A stretch of 64,000 nt of DNA from Aureimonas endophytica (GTDB taxonomy: Bacteria > Pseudomonadota > Alphaproteobacteria > Rhizobiales > Rhizobiaceae): contig NZ_BMIQ01000002.1 of the NCBI RefSeq assembly GCF_014642635.1, positions 248,001 to 312,000 of the forward strand, read 5' to 3'. Positions 1 through 12,933 of this stretch are shown piece by piece. The notes under the pieces were generated by a model, which searched no databases, was not told the origin of the DNA, and was given only the letters and a program-made list of their open reading frames with translations. Each line of letters begins with the position of its first letter. The first letter of the stretch is position 1. The translations under genes were made by a program, and so were the position numbers.

Positions 1-857
1 TCACGCTGACCATCGTGCGCGACGGCGCCACCAAGCCGCTGCGCATCTCGCTGAAGCGCGACGAGATCAAGGTGCCCTCCGTCCGCCACGAGGTGAAGGA
101 CGATGTCGGCTATATCAAGCTGCTGAAGTTCAACGAGCAGACCACCGTCGGCATGGAAGAGGCCATCGCCGACATCGAGAAGAAGGTCCCGGCCGACAAG
201 CTGAAGGGCTTCGTGCTCGACCTGCGCCGCAATCCGGGCGGCTTGCTCGACGAGGCGGTCTCGGTTTCCGACGCCTTCCTCGAATCCGGCGAGATCGTCT
301 CCACCCGGGGCCGCAACCCGGAGGAGACCCGCCGCTACAATGCCCGCTCCGGCGACGACATCCACGGCAAGCCGCTGGTCGTGCTCGTCAATGGCGGCTC
401 GGCCTCGGCCTCGGAGATCGTGGCCGGCGCGCTGCAGGACCAGCGCCGCGCGACGGTCGTCGGCACGCGCTCTTTCGGCAAGGGCTCGGTGCAGACCATC
501 ATCCCGCTCGGCGGCAACGGCGCCCTGCGCCTGACGACGGCGCTCTACTACACGCCGTCCGGCCGCTCGATCCAGGGTCGCGGCATCGATCCGGACATCG
601 CGGTCGAACAGCCGCTGCCGGACGACATCAAGAAGCAGATGGGCCTCGATTCCAACGACGAGGTGACGCGCGGCGAATCCTCGCTGCGCGGCCATATCAC
701 CGGCAAGGAAGAGAATGCCGAGGGCTCGGGCTCGCTCGACTACGTGCCGCCGGACGCCAAGGACGACATCCAGCTGAACTACGCGCTGGACCTCCTGCGC
801 GGCGTGAAGACCGACGCCGCCTTCCCGCCGAAGTCGGAAAAGCGCGCCGCCAACTAA
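1..857 (+). CDS. ctpA: Carboxyl-terminal processing protease (S41), 5'-truncated
   Basis: This is the C-terminal part of an S41 family (tail-specific, CtpA) protease, an exported serine protease that trims or degrades envelope proteins. The frame is open from base 3, so the gene starts before the window. The first residues look like the end of a PDZ domain. The S41 core follows, with the nucleophile in the motif NGGSASASEI (Ser about residue 129 of the visible part) and the catalytic lysine in GTRSFGKGSVQ (about residue 156). The charged, Gly/Ser-rich tail after the core is typical of rhizobial CtpA. A perfect intrinsic terminator follows 24 bases after the stop. In related genomes ctpA sits beside the divergent polysaccharide deacetylase and rppH, as here, but in this window repeats separate them. 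Confidence 0.95.
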   Translation, partial: TLTIVRDGATKPLRISLKRDEIKVPSVRHEVKDDVGYIKLLKFNEQTTVGMEEAIADIEKKVPADKLKGFVLDLRRNPGGLLDEAVSVSDAFLESGEIVSTRGRNPEETRRYNARSGDDIHGKPLVVLVNGGSASASEIVAGALQDQRRATVVGTRSFGKGSVQTIIPLGGNGALRLTTALYYTPSGRSIQGRGIDPDIAVEQPLPDDIKKQMGLDSNDEVTRGESSLRGHITGKEENAEGSGSLDYVPPDAKDDIQLNYALDLLRGVKTDAAFPPKSEKRAAN

Positions 858-881
858 GGGCCGCTTTCTCCGCAGCATCCG

Positions 882-917
882 AAAGCCCCGGCGGGTCCGT
901 CCCGCCGGGGCTTTTTT
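882..917 (+). terminator. Intrinsic terminator of ctpA
   Basis: A perfect 14-bp stem (882-895 with 901-914) with a 5-base loop is followed by a run of T. It lies directly after the ctpA stop codon and reads in the ctpA direction. Confidence 0.9.
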
Positions 918-1853
918 ATCGGCACGACCGTCGTGCCGCGTCCCCTCTCCCGAGCCGGGAGAGGGTGCCGGCAGGCGGGTGAGGGAGCCGTGGGGCGCGG
1001 GCGTCGCCGCCGGACAGCGAAACTGCTCTGCGGCCGAAACGCGGATCGCGAAGCGCCCGTTATTCCCTCATCCGCCTGCCGGCACCTTCTCCCGACTCTG
1101 GAGAAGGAGGACGCTGCACGGCCTTTGCCTCCTTCGTAAAGAAGCGGTCGAAGCTGCCAAGTCGGTCGACGGACGAGCGCCCTTCCTCTCCCCTGCGGGG
1201 AGAGGGTGGCCGCGAAGCGGCCGGGTGAGGGGCATGGGGCGGTGGAGAATGACCAAGGCGGCTCGGCTTCGCCGACCCCTCATCGCCTCCCGGCACTTCT
1301 CCCCGCAGGGGAGAAGAAGGCGGTGGCGCGGCTTCGTCCCGGCCGACACCGCAGAAGCAGCCGATCCGAACGCCCGGCGGCGGCGCCACCGCGTCCCTCT
1401 CCCGAGCCGGGAGAGGGTGCCGGCAGGCGGGTGAGGGAGACGTAGGGCACAGACGATGACATTCGCCATGGGGTGCGGATGTCGGCGCTCTATGGCTCCC
1501 TCATCCCGCTGCCGCGACCTTCTCCCGACTCGGGAGAAGGAGGAGGCTTTGCGACCTTCGCCTTCCTTGGCGCCGAAGAAGCAGAATGACGGCAGAAGGA
1601 AGGGCGCCCTTCCTCTCCCCAGCGGGGAGAGGGTGGCCGCGAAGCGGCCGGGTGAGGGGCCTGCGGCGGTGGAGAATGACCAAGGCGGCTCGGCTCCGCC
1701 GACCCCTCATCGCCTGCCGGCACTTCTCCCCGCAGGGGAGAAGAAGGCGACCGCAACGACGGTGCGATCCTCTCTGCCGGACGACAATCCAGCGCGGCAA
1801 AACGAAAGTCCGGTCGAGCCACGCTCCAGCCTCGTCTTCTAGGCTTCGGCCCG
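918..1853. repeat. Gene-free cluster of palindromic intergenic repeats (two tandem A-A'-B-B' units)
   Basis: No gene is supported in these 936 bases. They hold eight copies of two GC-rich palindromic motifs. Type A (core CCCTCTCCCGAGCCGGGAG plus AGGGTGCCGGCAGG) is at 941-992 and 1393-1440, with inverted partners A' at 1063-1110 and 1496-1544. Type B (core CCTCTCCCCTGCGGGGAGAG plus GGTGGCCGCGAAGCGGCC) is at 1181-1233 and 1608-1660, with inverted partners B' at 1275-1320 and 1701-1746. The order A, A', B, B' occurs twice, and the spacer between B and B' is also conserved, so an A-A'-B-B' block appears duplicated in tandem. Each A/A' or B/B' pair could fold as a long hairpin, as in REP/BIME-type elements. 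The same families occur at 61.8-62.4 kb. Confidence 0.9.
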
Positions 1854-3050
1854 ATGGACGATCTTTACCGACCGCTCGGCCTCGACAGTCCCCACCGCGC
1901 CTGGCGCCTGCCGGCGGTGAGGCTGGATCGGCTTGTTCTGATGCTGGCGGTCGGCGGCATCCTCGGCGGCTCCGCCGCGATCAGTCTCGACCGGCCGGTG
2001 CTGCGCCAGGTCGATGTCTTCGCGGAACAGGCGGAGCGCGAGGCGGCGGCCGAGATGGCGGCCGCGCTGCCTTCGCCGCCGGAGCCGGCCGTCAAAGCCG
2101 CGCCGCTCCAGCCGCTCGGGCGCAGCAGCGCGCCGGAGGACAGCGCCGACCCGAACCTGCCGACGGTCAGCTATCCGCCGAACCTTTCCGGCGACTACGG
2201 CCGGCTCGTGCCGGTGCGCGACCCGGGCTCCCTGCGCCAGGCGCCGGGCGAGGCCGACAAGGTGGACGAGGCGCTGACCGAGCCCGGCGAGGAAGGCCCG
2301 CTGCCGGTCCGCGCCGCCGATGGCCGCCGGCCCTTCGACGTCTATCAGGCCGAGCCGGCCTCCGATCGCGGCACGCGCATCGCCATCGTCGTCGGCGGGC
2401 TCGGCATCAGCCAGACCGGCACGATGCGGGCGGTGGAGCAATTGCCGCCGGCCGTGACGCTCGCCTTCGCCGCCGCCGGCAACAGCCTGGACCGCTGGAT
2501 GCGGCAGGCCCGCCGGAGCGGCCACGAATTGCTGCTGCAATTGCCGATGGAGCCCACCGGCTATCCCGACGTCTCGCCCGGCGCCCATACGCTGACCGCG
2601 AAGGACGCGGCCGGCCGTCGCTGGCGTGATCTCGACTGGTCGCTCGGCCGCCTGACGAACTATGTCGGCGTCATGAACTATATGGGCGCGCGCCTGACGG
2701 GCGACGCCGAGGCGATGCCGGCTCTCGCCACCGAACTCGCCCGGCGCGGGCTCCTTTATCTCGACGACGGCACCTCGGCCCGCAGCCTCGCCCGCGACGC
2801 GGCGAAGCAGGCGGGGGCGGTCTATGCCGGCGCCGACATCCTGCTCGACGCCCAGCAGGACCCGGACTCGATCCGCCGCCGCCTTGATGCGCTGGAGCGG
2901 ACGGCGCGGGCCGGCGGGCGGGCGATCGGCGTCGCCTCGGCCTTCGAGAGTTCCATCGCCACGCTCGGGGCCTGGATCCGCGAGGCGGAGGGGCGCGGCA
3001 TCGTCATCGTCCCCGTCTCGGCCCTTGCCGACGATCCCGAGGCACGATGA
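1854..3050 (+). CDS. Divergent polysaccharide deacetylase family protein
   Basis: This 398-residue protein matches the divergent polysaccharide deacetylase family (DUF610, YibQ-like), whose members have a deacetylase-like fold but no firmly established reaction. One N-terminal membrane segment (about residues 22-45) anchors it. A Pro/Ala/Glu-rich linker to about residue 170 is followed by the catalytic-like domain, starting RIAIVVGGLGISQTGT and containing LLLQLPMEP and YLDDGTS. It therefore probably acts in the periplasm on an envelope glycan. In Hyphomicrobiales it usually follows ctpA and precedes rppH. That neighbourhood is kept here, but an MFS gene and a permease gene lie before rppH. 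The ATG start was chosen because the membrane segment follows at normal distance. Confidence 0.85.
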   Translation: MDDLYRPLGLDSPHRAWRLPAVRLDRLVLMLAVGGILGGSAAISLDRPVLRQVDVFAEQAEREAAAEMAAALPSPPEPAVKAAPLQPLGRSSAPEDSADPNLPTVSYPPNLSGDYGRLVPVRDPGSLRQAPGEADKVDEALTEPGEEGPLPVRAADGRRPFDVYQAEPASDRGTRIAIVVGGLGISQTGTMRAVEQLPPAVTLAFAAAGNSLDRWMRQARRSGHELLLQLPMEPTGYPDVSPGAHTLTAKDAAGRRWRDLDWSLGRLTNYVGVMNYMGARLTGDAEAMPALATELARRGLLYLDDGTSARSLARDAAKQAGAVYAGADILLDAQQDPDSIRRRLDALERTARAGGRAIGVASAFESSIATLGAWIREAEGRGIVIVPVSALADDPEAR

Positions 3051-3140
3051 CGGGATCGCCTCGGGAACCATCCTGCCACTGAGCATATTCTAGGCGCGGT
3101 GGCGCGCCCCGTCGTGGCGCCCGACGGGACGAGGCGTCAG

Positions 3141-4541
3141 ATGAGCACGGTGGCGATGGACCTTCCGGCCAAGGCCGGAACGGCGCGATCGAGGTCGGTC
3201 AAGGCGCTCGGCGCCGTCAATTTCTTTCTCGCCGACGTGCGCGACGGCCTTGGTCCCTTTCTCGGCATCTTCCTCGTCGGCCAGGGCTGGGACACGGCCT
3301 CCATCGGTCTGGTGATGACCATCGGCGGCATCGCCGGCATGCTGGCGACGACCCCGCTCGGCGCGCTGGCCGATGCTTCGAAGGCGAAGCGCTTCATGGT
3401 CGGCTTCTGCGCGGCGCTGACCATCGTCGCCTCGCTCGCCATCCTGTTCATCCCGAGTTTCGCCTTCGTCGCCGCCTCGCAGATCGCGACCGGCATCGCC
3501 GGCGCGGCGATCGGCCCGGCCCTTGCCGGCCTGACGCTCGGCCTCGTCGGCCAGAAGGGGCTCAGCCATCAGCTCGGCCGCAACGAGGCCTGGAACCATG
3601 GCGGCAATGTCGTCGCGGCGGCGGGCGCCGGCTTCTTCGGCTATGAATTCGGCCTCACCGCCGTCTTCATCCTGATGACGCTGATGGCAGCCGGCTCGAT
3701 CGTCGCGGTGCTGACCATCCGCGCCGAGGATATAGACCACGACGTGGCGCGCGGCCTAGAGCGCAAGGGCGGCGAGGAGAAGGAGGCGCCGTCCGGCTTC
3801 AGCGTGCTCTGGCGCTCGACGCCGCTCCTGATCCTCGCGGCGACGCTGATGCTCTTCCATTTCGGCAACGGCGCCATGCTGCCGCTGCTCGGCCAGCAGG
3901 TGGCGGCGGAGGCGAAGGCGGGCGACGAGGCCGCCGATCCGCTGACCGCCAGCGGCAATGCCGCCGCGAGCGACGCGGCCGCGCCGACGACCATCGGCCC
4001 GACGGCCGCCGCGCCCGGCCAGCCGGCGGCGCAGCCGGCCCGCCAGCCCTCGACCCTCCAGCAGCTCCTGTCCGACCCGGTCTCCTACACGGCGGCGACG
4101 GTGATCATCGCGCAGCTCACCATGATTCCGGTGGCGCTGCTCGCGGCGGCCTTCGCCGGGCGGCGCGGCTATTTCCTGCTCCTTGTCGCGGCCCTCGTCG
4201 CCCTGCCGATCCGCGGCCTCATCGCCGGGCTCTGGCCGAGCCCCTATGCGCTGGTGCCGGTGCAGATGCTGGACGGCGTCGGGGCGGGCCTTCTCGGCGT
4301 CGCCGTGCCGGGCCTCGTCGCGCGGATGCTGAAGGGCACCGGCCATGTGAATGCCGGCCTCGGCGCGGTGATGACGGTGCAGAGCGTCGGCGCCTCGCTG
4401 AGCCCGGCCATCGCCGGCGCGATCGTCACTCAGTTCGGCTTCTCGACCGCCTATCTGGCGCTGGCGGGCTTTGCGGTCTGCGGTCTGGTTCTCTGGCTGA
4501 TTTCCGCGCCGAAGCTCGTTTCCGCTTGCTCCGGCGAATAG
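3141..4541 (+). CDS. MFS transporter
   Basis: This is a major facilitator superfamily permease of about 466 residues. The N-terminal half carries repeated hydrophobic segments and the loop LGALADASKAKR between helices 2 and 3, which is the MFS loop motif. A second set of helices begins near residue 315. The central loop is unusually long: residues about 256-306 are an Ala/Pro/Gln/Thr-rich low-complexity stretch between helices of the second half. I chose the ATG at 3141; an in-frame GTG at 3099 would add 14 residues that do not look like a transmembrane start. The substrate cannot be told from the sequence. The next gene is also a permease, in the same direction with a 55-base gap. Confidence 0.82.
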   Translation: MSTVAMDLPAKAGTARSRSVKALGAVNFFLADVRDGLGPFLGIFLVGQGWDTASIGLVMTIGGIAGMLATTPLGALADASKAKRFMVGFCAALTIVASLAILFIPSFAFVAASQIATGIAGAAIGPALAGLTLGLVGQKGLSHQLGRNEAWNHGGNVVAAAGAGFFGYEFGLTAVFILMTLMAAGSIVAVLTIRAEDIDHDVARGLERKGGEEKEAPSGFSVLWRSTPLLILAATLMLFHFGNGAMLPLLGQQVAAEAKAGDEAADPLTASGNAAASDAAAPTTIGPTAAAPGQPAAQPARQPSTLQQLLSDPVSYTAATVIIAQLTMIPVALLAAAFAGRRGYFLLLVAALVALPIRGLIAGLWPSPYALVPVQMLDGVGAGLLGVAVPGLVARMLKGTGHVNAGLGAVMTVQSVGASLSPAIAGAIVTQFGFSTAYLALAGFAVCGLVLWLISAPKLVSACSGE

Positions 4542-4596
4542 GGGCGGCGAAAGCTTCCCGGTCGTCCCGCCCCGCCACGGTTTTTCCAGAGTTCCC

Positions 4597-5865
4597 ATGT
4601 CCGTCCTGAATTCGAACGACCTCACCTGGGCGATCTGCGCCTTGGCGGTGGCGGGGGTGATCCTGCGCCCCTTCTCGGTGCCGGAATGGATCTTCGCCGT
4701 CATCGGCGCGGCCCTTCTCCCGGTCCTCGGCCTGTTGCCGCTACGCGAGGTGGGCACCGGCATCGCGTCGGGCACCGACGTCTATCTGTTTCTCGCCGGC
4801 ATGATGCTGCTGGCCGAAGTGGCGCGGCGCGAAGGGCTGTTCGACTATCTCGCCGCCCATGCGGCGCGCTCCGCCAAGGGCTCGCCGCAGCGGCTTTTCG
4901 TCCTCGTCTATCTCATCGGCACGATCGTCACCGTCTTCCTGTCGAACGACGCGACGGCCGTCGTGCTGACGCCCGCCGTCGCCGCCGTCGCCCGGGCGGC
5001 CTCGGTCGCGACGCCGGTGCCTTACCTTCTCATCTGCGCCTTCGTCGCCAACGCGGCGTCCTTCGTCCTGCCGATCTCCAATCCCGCCAATCTCGTCGTC
5101 TTCGGCGAGGACATGCCGCCGCTCGGCGAATGGCTGGCGCGCTTCGCGCTGCCCTCGCTGCTCGCGATCGTCATCACCTTTCTCGCGCTGCGCTGGACGC
5201 AGCGGAACGACCTCCAGGGACGCACCAGCAGCGAGATCGCCATTCCGACCCTGTCACGGGGCGGGCGCATCGCGGCGGCCGGCCTCGTCGTCGCGGCGCT
5301 CGTGCTTCTCCTCGCTTCCGGTCTCGGCTTCGACCTCGGCTGGCCGACGGCGCTGGCCGGCGCCGCGACGGCTCTCGCCGTGGTGCTCGGCGAGCGCTCG
5401 AACCCGCTGGCCCTCGTGAAGGGCGTGTCCTGGGACACGCTTCTCCTCGTCGCCGGTCTCTTTGTCATCGTCCGCGCGCTGGAGCTCAGCGGGTTGCAGA
5501 CCCTCCTGACCCGCTCGTTCGAAGGCCCGCTCAACGCCGCGCCGCAGCTTGGTGCCCTGATCGCCGGAGCGGTGGCGGCCTTTGGCTCGAATGTGACGAA
5601 CAATCTGCCGCTCGGTCTCGTCGCCGGCTCCTTCACCACTTCGGCGCATCTGCCGGGGCCGGTGGTGGACTCGATCCTCATCGGCATCGATCTCGGGCCG
5701 AACCTTTCCGTCACCGGCTCGCTGGCGACGATCCTCTGGCTCTCGGCGCTGCGACGCGAGAACCTGTCCTTCGGCGCGCTGCGCTTCCTGAAGCTCGGCC
5801 TTCTCATCATGCCGGCGGCGCTGCTGCCGGCGCTCGCCGCTGTGATCCTCCAGCCCTGGCGCTGA
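4597..5865 (+). CDS. ArsB-like / ion-transporter superfamily permease
   Basis: This is a polytopic membrane protein of 422 residues resembling ArsB-type arsenite/anion permeases of the ion transporter superfamily. Diagnostic stretches are the [15 protein letters not shown] segment near residues 109-123 and the second-half repeat [13 protein letters not shown] near residue 331, the two inverted re-entrant loops of this fold. [13 protein letters not shown] near 158 also fits. No arsR, arsC or arsH is nearby, so arsenite export is a family-based guess and another anion or Na+/H+ exchange is possible. It follows the MFS gene closely and may be cotranscribed. Confidence 0.75.
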   Translation: MSVLNSNDLTWAICALAVAGVILRPFSVPEWIFAVIGAALLPVLGLLPLREVGTGIASGTDVYLFLAGMMLLAEVARREGLFDYLAAHAARSAKGSPQRLFVLVYLIGTIVTVFLSNDATAVVLTPAVAAVARAASVATPVPYLLICAFVANAASFVLPISNPANLVVFGEDMPPLGEWLARFALPSLLAIVITFLALRWTQRNDLQGRTSSEIAIPTLSRGGRIAAAGLVVAALVLLLASGLGFDLGWPTALAGAATALAVVLGERSNPLALVKGVSWDTLLLVAGLFVIVRALELSGLQTLLTRSFEGPLNAAPQLGALIAGAVAAFGSNVTNNLPLGLVAGSFTTSAHLPGPVVDSILIGIDLGPNLSVTGSLATILWLSALRRENLSFGALRFLKLGLLIMPAALLPALAAVILQPWR

Positions 5866-5929
5866 ATCCGGGCTCCGCGGTTGCCTTCGGCCGGTGCCGC
5901 GCGATAGTCCATCGCCACAACAGGAACGG

Positions 5930-6457
5930 ATGGCCGCCATGATCGCCCCGATCGAGTTCGAGACGCTCCCCTATCGCCCCTGCGTCGGCATCATGGTGCT
6001 GAACGCCGAGAACAAGGTCTGGGTCGGCCGGCGGCTGGTCGAGCCGAAGGGCGAGATGGAGGGCGCGACGGCGCTCTGGCAGATGCCGCAGGGCGGCATC
6101 GACGAGGGCGAGGACCCGCTGCCGGCGGCCAAGCGCGAGCTCTTCGAGGAGACCGGCATCCAGAGCGTCTCGCTCATCGGCGAGAGCGAGGATTGGGTGA
6201 CCTACGACCTGCCGCCGCAACTGGTCGGCATCGCGCTGAAGGGCCGCTATCGCGGCCAGCGCCAGAAATGGTTCGCCTTCCGCTTCGAGGGCGAGGAGAG
6301 CGAGATCCAGATCGACCCGCCGCCCGGTGACCACCCGGCCGAATTCGATGCCTGGGCCTGGAAGCCGATGGACGAAGTCCTGGAACTCGTGGTCCCGTTC
6401 AAGCGCGCCGTCTACGAAGTGGTGATCGGCGGCTTTCGGCGCTTCGAGCTGGTCTGA
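5930..6457 (+). CDS. rppH: RNA pyrophosphohydrolase RppH
   Basis: RppH removes pyrophosphate from the 5' end of triphosphorylated mRNA and so starts 5'-end-dependent decay; it is a soluble Nudix hydrolase. The Nudix box is complete: [17 protein letters not shown] runs into FEETGI, residues about 55-77, with the Arg-Glu and Glu-Glu metal ligands. The family signature [11 protein letters not shown] is near the N-terminus, and [16 protein letters not shown] is the typical RppH region. At 175 residues it has the usual alphaproteobacterial length. The ATG at 5930 is used; an upstream GTG at 5894 would add 12 residues without homology-like features. A hairpin follows the gene. Confidence 0.93.
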   Translation: MAAMIAPIEFETLPYRPCVGIMVLNAENKVWVGRRLVEPKGEMEGATALWQMPQGGIDEGEDPLPAAKRELFEETGIQSVSLIGESEDWVTYDLPPQLVGIALKGRYRGQRQKWFAFRFEGEESEIQIDPPPGDHPAEFDAWAWKPMDEVLELVVPFKRAVYEVVIGGFRRFELV

Positions 6458-6487
6458 CGAGGCGTTCGACGCCGTGCGGAAGTGCAG

Positions 6488-6514
6488 GGGCCGCGTTTGG
6501 GACGCGGCCCGTTT
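6488..6514 (+). terminator. Probable terminator of rppH
   Basis: A 9-bp GC-rich stem (6488-6496 with 6502-6510), a 5-base loop and then GTTTGG. The T-run is weak, but the position between the rppH stop and a convergent gene fits termination. Confidence 0.55.
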
Positions 6515-6541
6515 GGCGCGTGAGCCGCGCCGCCCGGCTGT

Positions 6542-6949
6542 TCAGCCGATGGTGAAGTCGATGCGCTGCAGGGTCTGGCCGTTCAACGACAGGCGGACGC
6601 GATAGGTGCCCGCCTGCCAGGCGGCGCCCGGGCGGGGGAGGGAGGCCCGCACCCGGCGGCCCACCTCGCCGACGCGCAGCGCCACCTGATCGATCCTGAA
6701 ATTCGGCGGGTTGTTCGGGCCGGTGTCGAGCGCGAGCCAAGTCACGGTGACGATCGAGCCCGGCGCGACGTCGACGAGATCGGCGCGCATGAAGATTTCC
6801 GGCGTATCGAGGGCGAAGCTGCCTTGCGTCGGCGCGCCGTCCTCCGCCGTGGAAACGACGACGTTCTGGACGCTGGCCGCCTCCGCCAGGAGCGGCGCGA
6901 AGCTGACCATGGCGAAAGCCAGGAAGGCGGCGCGAAGAATGGAGCGCAA
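6542..6949 (-). CDS. Small exported protein of unknown function
   Basis: I do not recognise a family with certainty. The 135-residue product starts with a clear signal peptide (MRSILRAAFLAFAMVSFAPL, cleavage likely after LAEA), so the mature protein of about 112 residues should be periplasmic. The mature part is rich in short beta-like segments (VQNVVVST, FMRADLVDV, GSIVTVTWLAL, GTYRVRLSLNGQTL, IDFTIG) and looks like a compact beta sandwich. It has no cysteine. The start is TTG at 6949, supported by a GAGGT six bases upstream and by the position of the signal peptide. It is convergent with rppH and lies downstream of the atp operon terminator, so it is probably an independent transcript. Confidence 0.7.
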   Translation of the reverse strand: MRSILRAAFLAFAMVSFAPLLAEAASVQNVVVSTAEDGAPTQGSFALDTPEIFMRADLVDVAPGSIVTVTWLALDTGPNNPPNFRIDQVALRVGEVGRRVRASLPRPGAAWQAGTYRVRLSLNGQTLQRIDFTIG

Positions 6950-7082
6950 GACGGGACCTCGATCGGATGCGGTGCGGGAGTCTCAGCGCCACGCGGCGGG
7001 CGGGAGCGCCGAATCGCCGCGTCGGGCTTCCCCGTCTTCAAAGCACGCCGAATGCGACGAAACCGTGCCGTGCGGCCGCTGT

Positions 7083-7112
7083 CCAAAAGAAAAGGCGGGC
7101 CGAGCCCGCCTT
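7083..7112 (-). terminator. Terminator of the atp operon
   Basis: On the minus strand a perfect 9-bp stem (7104-7112 with 7092-7100) with a 3-base loop is followed by TTTCTTTT. It lies about 30 bases after the atpC stop codon. Confidence 0.88.
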
Positions 7113-7143
7113 GGTCGCCTGCGACAGGACAATGCCGCGCGGA

Positions 7144-7548
7144 TCAGATGCCGAGCGCGGCGCGGGCATCCTTGAGGTTGGCGAGCTTGCGCTCGGCCTT
7201 GAACTTGTCGTCCGGGTTCGAAGCGTCGCGCACGTCTTCCTCGGCATCGCGGATCTGCGCGTCGAGGGCGGCGCCGTTCAGCTCTTCCACCGGCGTCGCG
7301 TGTTCGGCGAGAAGGGTGAAGCCGTCCGGTGAGATGTCGGCGAAGCCGCCCTGGACGAAGAAGCGCCGTTCCGTGCCGCTGGCGAGGGTCGCGGTGACGA
7401 CGCCCGGCTTCAGCGTCGTCATCAGCGGCGCGTGGCGGGCCATGACGGTCAGATAGCCCTCGCTCGCCGGGGCGATCACCGCCGTCACGCTTTCCGAGAC
7501 GAGGAGGCGTTCCGGGGAGACGAGTTCGAACGGGAAGCTGTCAGCCAT
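7144..7548 (-). CDS. atpC: F1F0 ATP synthase epsilon subunit
   Basis: The epsilon subunit of the F1 central stalk, which regulates ATP hydrolysis. The 134-residue product has the N-terminal beta-sandwich (SFPFELVSPERLLVSE, MARHAPLMTTLKPG, RFFVQGGFADI) and the C-terminal helical hairpin. It is the last gene of the operon and a terminator follows. Its start codon overlaps the end of the upstream Cys-rich gene by 8 bases, which suggests coupled translation. Confidence 0.95.
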   Translation of the reverse strand: MADSFPFELVSPERLLVSESVTAVIAPASEGYLTVMARHAPLMTTLKPGVVTATLASGTERRFFVQGGFADISPDGFTLLAEHATPVEELNGAALDAQIRDAEEDVRDASNPDDKFKAERKLANLKDARAALGI

Positions 7549-7738
7549 GGGTCTTGGACCTGTCGAGTGCGGCCTCGAAATGCTCGACGGCCGTCTGGAA
7601 CTTGTCGCGGCAGCCCGGATTGCAGAATCCGACCACCGCGCCCTTGTAGAGGGTGAGGGAATCCGGCGCGACCGGCTTCCCCGACCAGGGACAGGTCTCG
7701 TTCACGGCAGCCGCGAGGTCGAGACCCGTCTCCGTCAT
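7541..7738 (-). CDS. Small Cys-rich YHS/TRASH-like protein inside the atp operon
   Basis: A 65-residue protein with the pattern CPWSGKPV, then YKGAVVGFCNPGCRDKF: three cysteines and an aromatic-Gly core like that of the YHS/TRASH metal-binding fold. In related genomes such short proteins carry the label glutathione S-transferase, but nothing here resembles a GST fold and I do not assign that activity. Its ATG lies 3 bases after the atpD stop and its stop overlaps the atpC start by 8 bases, so it is certainly cotranscribed with the F1 genes. A role in metal or thiol sensing, or in assembly of the complex, would be a guess. Confidence 0.75.
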   Translation of the reverse strand: MTETGLDLAAAVNETCPWSGKPVAPDSLTLYKGAVVGFCNPGCRDKFQTAVEHFEAALDRSKTHG

Positions 7739-7741
7739 GGC

Positions 7742-12236
<4,495 letters not shown>

Positions 12237-12450
12237 GGAGACGCGCTTCTCTTCCTGCTGCGTTCGAGCATCAGGCAGGGTGCGACTGCCAAGTGCTTGA
12301 ATCGTTTGCTGATCCTCCCAGCGGACGTCGCGCCGCCGGCCATCCCTTCCTAAGGGCACGGCCCTCCTAGCATAGCCCTTTCGGCTCGACAACGCCGTAA
12401 GCTGGCTCCGCGCCAAGCTTTTGCCGCTTTCTGCGAGGCGGCACGGCCGG

Positions 12451-12849
12451 TCAATTGGGGATGAGGTTAAAGGCCGCCGCGAGCGGCATGGCGGCGAGCG
12501 CCAGCTGAAGAAGGAGGAGGAGGGCGTTGAGGATCGTGCCGCCCTTGTCCGACAGCATGGCGACCAGCCGGCCGAAGGCCGCAAGCGCCCAGGCGCCGCC
12601 CAGCATCAGCTGCACATAGGGCTGGTCGAAGAGCAGCATCGTCATCAGCCCGTTGCCGATATAGAAGCCGCCGATGATCGAACGCGCCTCGCCGGCGCCT
12701 TCCGGATGGAGCGGCGCCGCCTGGAGGCGCAGCGCGCGCAGGAAGGTGCGCGGCAGGAACAGGGCGAAGACGCCGATCAGCGCCGTCACCGCGCCGGCGA
12801 CGAAGGGCAGCAGTTCGGCATTGGTTTCGGGCAGGGCGAGTTCCAGCAT
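12451..12849 (-). CDS. Small membrane protein (DUF4345-like)
   Basis: A 132-residue integral membrane protein with about four hydrophobic helices: LLPFVAGAVTALIGVFALFL, IIGGFYIGNGLMTMLLF, LMLGGAWALAAFGRLVAML and ILNALLLLLQLALAAMPLAA. The arrangement and the central GGFYIGNGL resemble small DUF4345-type proteins of unknown function. The ATG at 12849 is preceded by GAAGAGAG. It lies between the acyltransferase gene and the atp operon on the same strand. No functional partner is evident. Confidence 0.7.
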   Translation of the reverse strand: MLELALPETNAELLPFVAGAVTALIGVFALFLPRTFLRALRLQAAPLHPEGAGEARSIIGGFYIGNGLMTMLLFDQPYVQLMLGGAWALAAFGRLVAMLSDKGGTILNALLLLLQLALAAMPLAAAFNLIPN

Positions 12850-12933
12850 GGCGCTCTCTTCGGCAGGAGGCCGCTCCCTAGCGCGATCGCCGAATCGGGT
12901 AAACCGTCCGTTGCGCCTCGGACGGGTCTTCCG

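Noticed and set aside
941-1746. Possible CRISPR array
   Set aside because: The repeats are palindromic GC-rich elements in alternating orientation with uneven spacing; there are no constant-length spacers and no cas genes.
933-1842. Several open frames of 60-150 codons on both strands
   Set aside because: They follow the palindromic repeats, recur in each repeat copy and are extremely Arg/Pro-rich.
7541-7738. Annotation of the atp-linked mini-protein as a glutathione S-transferase
   Set aside because: At 65 residues with three cysteines it lacks any GST fold element.
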